Assembly (NCBI GenBank): GCA_021802225.1 | Contig: JAKAAS010000178.1 | Span: 1-5,286 of the forward strand | DNA: 5,286 bases | From: Bacillota bacterium | GTDB taxonomy: Bacteria; Bacillota_E; Sulfobacillia; Sulfobacillales; Sulfobacillaceae | Direction of reading: 5' to 3' | Shown here: positions 1 through 5,222 of the stretch, one piece after another | Layout of the letters: every line of letters begins with the position of its first letter | Numbering within the stretch: position 1 is the first letter of the stretch | Notes under the pieces: generated by a model | The model's input: only the letters and a program-made list of their open reading frames with translations | What the model was told of the DNA's origin: nothing | The model's database searches: none | Translations under genes and position numbers: made by a program

Positions 1-687
1 ATGGCCGCCACTGGGAAGAATGTCCCGGGCGAGCTGGCGGGGCAGGTCACAGTCGCCGCACCGCTGTCCCGCCCTGAGCGGATTGTGGGGATTGGCCTCA
101 ACTACCAGGCGCACGCGCGGGATTTGGGAGAACATGTGCCCCAGGAGCCAGCGACCTTCTTAAAACCACTCAATACCTTGATTGGCCCGGGAGATCCCAT
201 TGAGATTCCGGTGATGTCCGAGCGTACGACGGCGGAAGCCGAGATTGCGTTGGTTTTTGGACGGGGTTGCCGAGATGTGCCTAGCGCCTCTTGGCGTCAA
301 GTGATCTTCGGCGTCGTGCCAGTGCTTGACATGACTACTGAAGATATTTTGCGTAAGAATCCCCGTTTCCTAACTCGGGCCAAGGGATACGACAGCTTTT
401 TCTCCTTCGGCCCCTGGATAGTTACCCTAGATGAATTGTCCGATCTCTCCTCGATTGTGGTAGAAACTTTGGTGAACGGGGAAGTACAGGCGCGCAGTCC
501 AGTTTCGGGAATGACGTATGGTCCGGGCGATCTGGTCGCTTTCATTACCGCGGGGGTTACTGTCGGGGCTACAGCGGTGTTGAGCACAGGGACTCCGGGA
601 GCGGCGGTCATTCATCCAGGGGATGTTGCTGAGGCCCGCGTGTCTTCAGTCGGGATGCTTTCCAACCCCGTGGCGGAGCGGCGGTAA
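1..687 (+). CDS. Fumarylacetoacetate hydrolase (FAH) family protein, N-terminus possibly cut by window edge
   Basis: FAH-family enzymes are metal-dependent and act on 2-keto or beta-diketo acids, by C-C hydrolysis, hydration or decarboxylation. Seen here: the fold-entry motif GIGLNYQAHA (residues 30-39), an ExE pair at E79/E81 and D110 that match the divalent-metal ligands, a KGYDSFFSFGP segment (128-138) and the TGTPG turn (196-200). Together these cover the whole catalytic domain through to a natural TAA stop. The first base of the window is an ATG, but no upstream sequence is visible to test for an SD. Many relatives have a further 30-60 residues before the GLNY motif, so this Met could be internal and the gene 5'-truncated. 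It is a cytoplasmic type with no signal peptide or membrane segment. The substrate cannot be read from sequence; sugar-acid and aromatic catabolism are the usual settings. It is separated from the next gene by 281 bases, so it is probably not tightly co-transcribed with it. The family call is firm; the substrate is unknown. Confidence 0.88.
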   Translation: MAATGKNVPGELAGQVTVAAPLSRPERIVGIGLNYQAHARDLGEHVPQEPATFLKPLNTLIGPGDPIEIPVMSERTTAEAEIALVFGRGCRDVPSASWRQVIFGVVPVLDMTTEDILRKNPRFLTRAKGYDSFFSFGPWIVTLDELSDLSSIVVETLVNGEVQARSPVSGMTYGPGDLVAFITAGVTVGATAVLSTGTPGAAVIHPGDVAEARVSSVGMLSNPVAERR

Positions 688-968
688 CACCGCAGAAATG
701 AATAGGGATAGTAGCAGGAAGGTGGGTATTTAAGAAATTCAGGGTGGTAATATCCTGACAAGCAAGCGCTATATAGTACTGATCCGAGTCGTTAACGGCC
801 CGGCCATGGCCACCGCGTCCCTCCCTCCTCAACTCATGTTGCCGTCGCCTTCCCAGACGCATGATGGCAGAGCTTGTTGTGGCTCAAGAAAATATTCAAT
901 TCACCGAATAAAAGTCACCGCCAAGACCCCAGCACCACTCACATCAACAAGCCAAAGGAGCGATCGAC
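688..968. other. Intergenic spacer, no supported gene
   Basis: This 281-base gap between the FAH gene and the aldo/keto reductase has lower GC than its flanks and no open frame with family-like content on either strand. It contains a 10-bp palindrome GGCCATGGCC (802-811), AT-rich patches (for example TATATA at 770-775 and the stretch 889-914) and a pyrimidine-rich run near 813-833. I see no convincing -35/-10 pair. CTGACA at 755-760 is -35-like but has no good -10 at the right distance. There is also no GC hairpin followed by a T-run. It is the most likely place for the promoter of the downstream aldo/keto reductase-lar set, by position only. Confidence 0.5.
954..960 (+). promoter_or_regulatory. 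Ribosome binding site of the aldo/keto reductase
   Basis: AAAGGAG lies 8 bases before the ATG at 969, an ideal SD and spacing. It fixes the start of the aldo/keto reductase and excludes the longer overlapping frame that begins at 806. Confidence 0.8.
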
Positions 969-1847
969 ATGGAAAAACGACGATTTGGCCGGACTCAGCA
1001 CCAGAGTTCTGTGGTGATTTTCGGAGCGGCCAGTCTCTACGCCGTTACACAGGAAGAGGCGGATGCCGCGATCCAATTAGCTCTCGATGCGGGAATCAAT
1101 CATTTTGACACGTCGGCCAGCTATGGGGTTTCGGAAGAGCGGATGAGGCCGTGGATGCCAACCATGCGGTCAAAGATCTTTTTAGCGACGAAAACCGACG
1201 GGTTGACACGGGACGAGGCGTGGCGGGAAATTGAGCAGTCCCTGCGGCGCATGGAGGTGGAGTATCTTGATCTGGAGCAGCTGCACGAAGTGAATTCTCT
1301 AGAGAAGCTGGATCAGCTCACTGGTCCGCAAGGTGGGCTGCAAGCTTTGATCGAGGCTAAAGAGCAAGGCTTGGTCAGATTTATCGGCATCACTGGCCAT
1401 GGGCACCAGGCACCGGGGGTGCACTTGGAGGCGCTGCGCCGGTTTCCCTTTGACAGCGTGCTGACACCTTACAATTTTGTCCTCTACGCCAACTCAACCT
1501 ATCGTCATGACTTTGATGCTCTCGTGAAGGAGGTCCAGCGCCTGGACGTGGGGTTCTGCACAATCAAAACCGTGGCCAAAGGACCGTGGCAATCACCGGA
1601 AGCGCAGCATTATGCCACCTGGTATGAGCCGTTTGACGACGCGGCCCACATCCAGCAGTGCGTCAATTTCGTGCTGTCCTGTCCCGCGATTGCGGGCTTG
1701 CCCAGTGCTGGGGATGTGCATTTGCTGCCCGCCATTGTCCGTGCGGCGGAGCGCTACCAGCCACTGACCACGGCCGAGCAGGACGCGCTGTTGGGCACAG
1801 CCAGCCTGTATGCGTCGCCGTTTGGGGAATTTCCAGCTCATGCCTGA
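969..1847 (+). CDS. Aldo/keto reductase family oxidoreductase
   Basis: This 292-residue protein is a typical length for a cytoplasmic NADPH-dependent TIM-barrel aldo/keto reductase. The N-terminal KRRFGRT hairpin is followed by the catalytic tetrad in canonical order: D47 and Y52 in the [10 protein letters not shown] segment (44-53), K75 in LATKTDG (72-78) and H106 in LEQLHEVNS (102-110). The IGITGHG strand follows, then a C-terminal part that is less motif-rich but in register with the family. The start is set by AAAGGAG 8 bases upstream. It ends only 41 bases before larE with no terminator-like hairpin between, so it is probably the first gene of a transcript that continues into the lar genes. 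All four catalytic residues are present, so it should be active. The substrate is unknown; an aldehyde, ketone or sugar of the same pathway as the flanking FAH and SDR is an inference from context. It is distinct from the decayed aldo/keto reductase near 4849-5172. Confidence 0.92.
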   Translation: MEKRRFGRTQHQSSVVIFGAASLYAVTQEEADAAIQLALDAGINHFDTSASYGVSEERMRPWMPTMRSKIFLATKTDGLTRDEAWREIEQSLRRMEVEYLDLEQLHEVNSLEKLDQLTGPQGGLQALIEAKEQGLVRFIGITGHGHQAPGVHLEALRRFPFDSVLTPYNFVLYANSTYRHDFDALVKEVQRLDVGFCTIKTVAKGPWQSPEAQHYATWYEPFDDAAHIQQCVNFVLSCPAIAGLPSAGDVHLLPAIVRAAERYQPLTTAEQDALLGTASLYASPFGEFPAHA

Positions 1848-1873
1848 AAATAGCGGGCCGGCAGACCAGAGAC

Positions 1874-1881
1874 GGAAGGAG
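1874..1881 (+). promoter_or_regulatory. Ribosome binding site of larE
   Basis: GGAAGGAG ends 7 bases before the ATG at 1889. It decides the larE start: the same frame is open upstream to about 1658, but that part lies inside the aldo/keto reductase gene and does not resemble LarE. Confidence 0.82.
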
Positions 1882-1888
1882 CGCTCGC

Positions 1889-2746
1889 ATGGAACAAGCG
1901 TGGGAGAAATATGAACAGGTTTTAGCAGGATTGCGCCCGCTTGATCGCGTGGCAGTAGCCTTTTCAGGCGGCGTGGACAGCACATTGCTGCTGAAAGCCG
2001 CGGTGATGGCCTTGGGGGCCGACCGGGTGCTGGCGGTGACGGCGGATTCTGAGACCTATCCGGCCCGGGAGAGGGTGGCGGCTGAGGCGGTGGCGCTGGA
2101 AATCGGCGCATCCCAGATTCTCATTCAAACGGAGGAACTGGCTATTCCTGGCTACGCTGAGAACCCGGTGAACCGCTGCTACTTCTGCAAGCAGGAACTG
2201 TTTACGCAACTGTTGGCCGTGGCCCGGGAGCGGGGCATCAGCCATGTGGCCTTTGGCGCGATTGCGGAGGATGCAGGCGAATTCCGGCCGGGTCTGATGG
2301 CCGCTCGCGAGCAGCACATCCTGGCCCCTTTGCAAACTGCGCAGCTTTTGAAGCGGGAAGTGCGCTATCTGGCCCACGGGTTAGGTCTGTCCAACTGGGA
2401 CAAGCCATCTCTCGCCTGCCTGTCATCGCGTATTCCTTATGGGCACCGCATTACCCCAGAAATCCTGACGCAAGTCGACCAGGCGGAATTTTTCCTTCTG
2501 CAGCTGGGATTTCGCCAAGTGCGGGTGCGCCACCATGACGATGTGGCGCGCATTGAAGTGCTGCCGGAGGACCGTGCGGCGGTGCTGGACCTGACAGCTC
2601 TGATAACGGAGAAGTTCACCCGGCTGGGCTATCACCATGTGGCTCTGGATTTGAATGGCTACCGCGCTGGCAGTCTCAATGCTGGCCTGCCGGTGACCGC
2701 AGGGGTCTGGCAAAGCCCTTTGTCAGATGAGCCCGGCGACAGTTGA
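1889..2746 (+). CDS. larE: LarE, ATP-dependent sulfur transferase of nickel-pincer cofactor synthesis (three-cysteine type)
   Basis: LarE activates the carboxylates of pyridinium-3,5-biscarboxylic acid mononucleotide by adenylylation and replaces them with thiocarboxylates, the sulfur ligands for nickel. The predicted 285-residue protein has the PP-loop SGGVDS (26-31), the adenylation-domain stretch AVTADSETYP (49-58), NRCYFCK (95-101), RPGLMAARE (133-141) and DKPSLACLSSRIPYG (171-185). C177 aligns with the sacrificial cysteine known from Lactiplantibacillus plantarum LarE (Cys176). C97 and C100 add a CxxC, giving the three-cysteine arrangement that, from recall, holds a [4Fe-4S] cluster in Thermotoga maritima LarE and lets the enzyme turn over without destroying itself. 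The usual GxNxDD element reads GAIAED (123-128), so the Asn is replaced. The start is fixed by GGAAGGAG. It sits 41 bases after the aldo/keto reductase and abuts or overlaps larB, so the genes are probably co-transcribed. Family assignment is firm. Confidence 0.95.
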   Translation: MEQAWEKYEQVLAGLRPLDRVAVAFSGGVDSTLLLKAAVMALGADRVLAVTADSETYPARERVAAEAVALEIGASQILIQTEELAIPGYAENPVNRCYFCKQELFTQLLAVARERGISHVAFGAIAEDAGEFRPGLMAAREQHILAPLQTAQLLKREVRYLAHGLGLSNWDKPSLACLSSRIPYGHRITPEILTQVDQAEFFLLQLGFRQVRVRHHDDVARIEVLPEDRAAVLDLTALITEKFTRLGYHHVALDLNGYRAGSLNAGLPVTAGVWQSPLSDEPGDS

Positions 2747-3545
2747 ACTGGCGCCGGGATGCAGGGCGCCTAGGCGCCCGGAAAGCGGGGAGAATGTTAC
2801 GAATTACCGGGATATGCTGGAAGCCGTGCAGGACGGCACAATGAGTGTAGCGGACGGCTTGCAGGCTTTGCGTCGCCTGAATGCCGATGATCTGGGATTT
2901 GCGCAAATCGATCACCACCGGGCCTGGAGGCAAGCGATGCCGGAAGTGGTCTATTGTGAGGGCAAGACGGCGGAGCAAGCCGCCGCAATCTTGTTGCGGC
3001 AGGCCGCGGTCAGCACAGGACCGCTGTTGGGAACGCGGGCCAATCCCGCCTTATATGAGCGCATTGGCCATCAGGGCTACGATTTTGAGTATGTCGAGGA
3101 AGCCCGGCTGGTGGTGTTGCGGCGTGGCGTGCCTGCACCCGTGGGAAAGGTGCTCGCCGTTTCGGCTGGCACAGCGGATGGACCGGTATTGCGGGAAGCT
3201 GAGGTGACTGCGGAGCTGATGGGCGCCAAGGTTGACCGGCTGGTGGATGTAGGGGTGGCAGGTCTGCACCGCCTGCTTGGGCACCTTGATGCCCTCTATG
3301 CGGCCCGCGTGGTGATCGTGGCGGCGGGAATGGATGGGGCGCTGCCTAGTGTCGTCGCTGGGCTGGTCGATGCGCCCGTGATTGCGCTGCCGACCAGTGT
3401 GGGATACGGCGCCAGTCTGCACGGCATCTCGGCCCTGCTTACAATGCTCAATAGCTGCGCAGCAGGCATTGGCGTGGTCAACATTGACAACGGATTCGGA
3501 GCAGGGTACCTGGCCGCCCTAATAAACCGGGGAGGGGTGGAATGA
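2727..3545 (+). CDS. larB: LarB, NaAD carboxylase/hydrolase of nickel-pincer cofactor synthesis; start uncertain
   Basis: LarB starts NPN synthesis by carboxylating C5 of the pyridinium ring of nicotinic acid adenine dinucleotide and releasing AMP. The C-terminal half is PurE-like: AVSAGTADGPV (144-154), VAAGMDGALPSVVAGL (198-213), PTSVGYGAS (222-230) and NIDNGFGAG (252-260). C244, in LNSCAAGIG, matches the cysteine (Cys221 in L. plantarum) that forms the cysteinyl-pyridine intermediate. The N-terminal helix YRDMLEAV, then LNADDLGFAQIDHHR (51-65) and EVVYCEGKT (73-81), are also family-like. Numbering is from the ATG at 2727, which overlaps larE by 20 bases, has no good SD and adds about 23 non-family residues. 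If residue 1 were set at codon 2796 (GTT, not a normal start), the cysteine would be number 221 and the protein 249 residues, the family size. The alternative in-frame ATG at 2814 cuts into the first helix. The product is certain; the start is unresolved. The stop overlaps larC as ATGA. Confidence 0.93.
   Translation: MSPATVELAPGCRAPRRPESGENVTNYRDMLEAVQDGTMSVADGLQALRRLNADDLGFAQIDHHRAWRQAMPEVVYCEGKTAEQAAAILLRQAAVSTGPLLGTRANPALYERIGHQGYDFEYVEEARLVVLRRGVPAPVGKVLAVSAGTADGPVLREAEVTAELMGAKVDRLVDVGVAGLHRLLGHLDALYAARVVIVAAGMDGALPSVVAGLVDAPVIALPTSVGYGASLHGISALLTMLNSCAAGIGVVNIDNGFGAGYLAALINRGGVE
2764..2779. repeat. Perfect 16-bp palindrome at the larE-larB junction
   Basis: GGGCGCCTAGGCGCCC is identical to its reverse complement. 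In RNA it can form a 6-bp all-GC stem with a CTAG loop. A third GGCGCC copy at 2750-2755 can pair with either arm (GGCGCC at 2765-2770 and 2773-2778), so alternative stems are possible. It starts 18 bases after the larE stop and precedes the GGGGAG at 2787-2792, so it lies either in the larB leader or in its extreme 5' coding part. There is no T-run after it, so it is not a standard intrinsic terminator. A role in larE/larB translational coupling or mRNA processing is only inferred. Confidence 0.7.
3531..3537 (+). promoter_or_regulatory. Ribosome binding site of larC inside the larB 3' end
   Basis: GGAGGGG within a longer purine run (3529-3540) lies 4 bases before the ATG at 3542. Together with the ATGA stop/start overlap it supports the larC start at 3542 and translational coupling to larB. 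A second ATG at 3554, just before AYLEC, is the other possible start. Confidence 0.65.
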
Positions 3546-4804
3546 CGGGAAGCATGGCCTACTTGGAGTGTCCGGCCGGCGTGAGCGGCAACATGCTTCT
3601 GGCAGCGTGGCTGGATACGGGTATTTCTGAGGCCGTCTGGCGTGAGATGATGGCCCCTGTGCTCCTTGCGGGTGTGACGGTGGAAATCGCCACGGTGTAC
3701 CGTCAGGGCATTCGGGCGACACAGGCCACCGTCCGGGTTTCTGACGAGGAGTTATGGTATGAGGGAGATCCGGTGCCTGCCCCGTCCGTGCACCCGCACC
3801 GCCATTGGGCAGAGATTGACGCGCTCATCGCCGGAGTTCCGGGACTGCCGGATATTGTCAGGCGCCTGACCCGCCGGGCGTTTTGGCTATTGGCCGAGGC
3901 GGAGGGCCGGGTTCACGGGATCGCCCCCGAACAGGTGCACTTTCATGAGGTGGGCGCCTATGATGCCATCGTGGACATCACTGGGGCGTTTTGCGGCTGG
4001 TACCTAGCCGGCTCTCCGCGCTGTTTTGTATCTCCAATCGAGGTGGGCGGGGGCACGGTGGCATGCGCTCATGGGAAGCTGCCGGTGCCTGCTCCGGCCG
4101 TGGCGATTCTGTTGGAGGGGCTGGTGACTTATTCCTCCGGCAATTGGGGCGAGACCGTAACCCCAACGGGCGCGGCGGTTGTGCGCGCATTGCTGGAGCA
4201 TTCTCAGAGCATCGGCGTGGCGGCACCGCTTTTAGTGTCCCGTACCGCCGGCTATGGAGCCGGCACCCGGGAATTTCCCGTTGCCAACCTGTTCCGGATC
4301 CGTCTCGGGGACGAGGCGGCCGACCGCTTGATTCCCCGGGCGGGCGGCACTGTAGTGGAATTGACGGCCAACCTGGACGACATGTCGCCGGAATGGGTAG
4401 GGGACGTAACTCAAGAACTGCTCGCGGCTGGAGCTCTGGATGCGTGGGTGACGCCGGCGGTCATGAAGAAAGGACGGCCCGGGTGGGTGCTGGCGGTTTT
4501 GGCGGAACCGGCGCGAGAGGGAGCTCTGACCGACCAGATGCTCCGGTGTACGACTTCTTTAGGGGTGCGACGCATGGACCGGCAACGGACGGTCTTGGAC
4601 CGCAGTTGGGAAGTGGTGGCCACGCCCTACGGGCCGGTGCGGGTGAAAATTGCGGGGCGGGGTGGGGACGTGTGGAACAGCGCGCCGGAATATGAGGACT
4701 GCCGCGCCCGTGCCCAAGAGGCGGGGGTTCCTCTCAAGGAAGTCTACCAGGCGGCATGGGCTGCTCTTCGCACGGCAGCATCACAACGGCACGAACCGGT
4801 ATAG
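3542..4804 (+). CDS. larC: LarC, nickel insertase (CTP-dependent cyclometallase), single-chain
   Basis: LarC uses CTP to insert nickel into the bis-thiocarboxylated pyridinium nucleotide, giving the NPN cofactor for LarA-type racemases. The 420-residue protein spans the whole family. Visible landmarks in order: YLECPAGVSGNML (7-19), the His-rich HPHRHW (84-89), VHFHEVGAYDAIVDI (132-146), ACAHGKLPVPAPA (174-186), TVTPTGAA (205-212) and GYGAGTREF (237-245). The LarC2-like half follows with ELTANLDDMSPE (273-284), AGALDAWVTPAVMKKGRPG (296-314), TTSLGVRR (337-344), TPYGPVRVK (361-369) and the terminal EYEDCRARA. In L. plantarum the two halves are encoded as larC1 and larC2 and joined by programmed frameshifting; here one continuous frame encodes both. 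N17 stands where relatives usually have the Asp of GDM. The start overlaps the larB stop (ATGA), which implies coupling. No larA follows: a decayed gene and then an SDR come next. The identification is firm. Confidence 0.95.
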   Translation: MTGSMAYLECPAGVSGNMLLAAWLDTGISEAVWREMMAPVLLAGVTVEIATVYRQGIRATQATVRVSDEELWYEGDPVPAPSVHPHRHWAEIDALIAGVPGLPDIVRRLTRRAFWLLAEAEGRVHGIAPEQVHFHEVGAYDAIVDITGAFCGWYLAGSPRCFVSPIEVGGGTVACAHGKLPVPAPAVAILLEGLVTYSSGNWGETVTPTGAAVVRALLEHSQSIGVAAPLLVSRTAGYGAGTREFPVANLFRIRLGDEAADRLIPRAGGTVVELTANLDDMSPEWVGDVTQELLAAGALDAWVTPAVMKKGRPGWVLAVLAEPAREGALTDQMLRCTTSLGVRRMDRQRTVLDRSWEVVATPYGPVRVKIAGRGGDVWNSAPEYEDCRARAQEAGVPLKEVYQAAWAALRTAASQRHEPV

Positions 4805-4848
4805 GACCAGATGGCGCCACGCGGGACGGCGGTGGCAATACCCGCAAT

Positions 4849-5172
4849 TGGGAGGCGTGGGCGCCCGTTGGCCAGGGATGGCTTACGGGGAAGTTCTCGG
4901 CTGACCATACGTTTCCTGCCGACGGCGACACGGCATTCGACCGCAACGGTGAACAGTTTAATGTGGAAAAAATTTGCCGCGGTGCCATTTGCGAAGGATC
5001 AACAACTCCGGTGGATTGCCGGGCTCAGGTTTGCCATTCCCGGGTTTAAATCGGGCAGCAGGTGGGAGGCAATGGGCAGGCCTTGGACGTTAACCATTTC
5101 ACGGCGGCCGAAGTGACCCGAGTCCACCAATTTTATCTTGCGGAAGTGGAAGCGGTGATTCCCGGCCGCTAG
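4849..5172 (+). pseudogene. Decayed C-terminal fragment of a second aldo/keto reductase
   Basis: Three pieces in order resemble the C-terminal third of an aldo/keto reductase of the long (YajO-like) kind. Frame 1, about 4855-5010, reads AWAPVGQGWLTGKF, then FPAD, NGEQFNVEKI and TTPV, like the family's SPLGRGxLTGKF..FP..D..N...V..I....G.TPAQ. Frame 2, about 5027-5053, reads RFAIPGFKS, the family's cofactor-binding IPG.(K/R)S. Frame 1 again, 5056-5172, reads QQVGGNGQALDV, then HFTAAEV, to a TAG at 5170-5172. In frame 1 the second piece is broken by a TAA at 5047-5049. A minimum of two compensating frameshifts is therefore needed, and the N-terminal two thirds, with the catalytic tetrad, are absent because larC ends at 4804. 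It is not a copy of the intact aldo/keto reductase at 969-1847, whose C-terminus is different. It is probably non-functional. The left boundary is approximate. Confidence 0.75.
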
Positions 5173-5204
5173 TAACCGAGCCGGTGCGCAAAAGATGTTT
5201 TCCA

Positions 5205-5219
5205 GAAGGGAATGAGGGG
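5205..5219 (+). promoter_or_regulatory. Candidate ribosome binding site of the SDR gene
   Basis: There are two purine-rich blocks, AGAAGGGA (5204-5211) and AGGGG (5215-5219). The first is about 11 bases from the TTG at 5223; the second is 3 bases from it and 12 from the GTG at 5232. The start choice is therefore open, with TTG 5223 slightly preferred because it gives the usual length before the Rossmann motif. Confidence 0.45.
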
Positions 5220-5222
5220 ACA

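Noticed and set aside
755..783. Promoter-like CTGACA with TATATA nearby
   Set aside because: The -35-like and -10-like elements are only 9-11 bases apart, and no good hexamer lies 16-18 bases from CTGACA.
608..862. Minus-strand frame over the FAH 3' end and spacer
   Set aside because: It runs antisense into a clear FAH coding region, and the residues show no recognisable motif. It is most likely a shadow of GC-biased codons.
688..968. Riboswitch (for example a nickel/cobalt type) before the operon
   Set aside because: I could not find a consistent set of paired helices or conserved motifs by eye. A covariance-model search of this spacer would be decisive.
806..1108. Open frame on + strand overlapping the start of the aldo/keto reductase
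   Set aside because: It has low-complexity, Ser/Thr/Arg-rich content, no SD of its own and no family motif, and it overlaps a gene with a strong SD and complete catalytic tetrad.
1593..2111. Minus-strand frame with a Pro-rich N-terminus across the aldo/keto reductase-larE boundary
   Set aside because: It is antisense to two confidently identified genes and its composition (Pro/Arg/Ser runs) is that of a shadow frame.
2764..2779. Intrinsic terminator after larE
   Set aside because: The GC stem is strong but is not followed by a T-run, and larB continues at once in the same operon.
2794..2844. Programmed -1 frameshift from the ATG at 2794 into larB
   Set aside because: No slippery heptamer follows the ATG; the needed shift would occur directly after the first codon. 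An indel, a sequence error or another start is simpler.
3991..4695. Long + strand frame inside larC
   Set aside because: The Gly/Arg-rich translation is typical of an alternative frame of a GC-rich gene. The larC frame carries all conserved motifs over the same bases.
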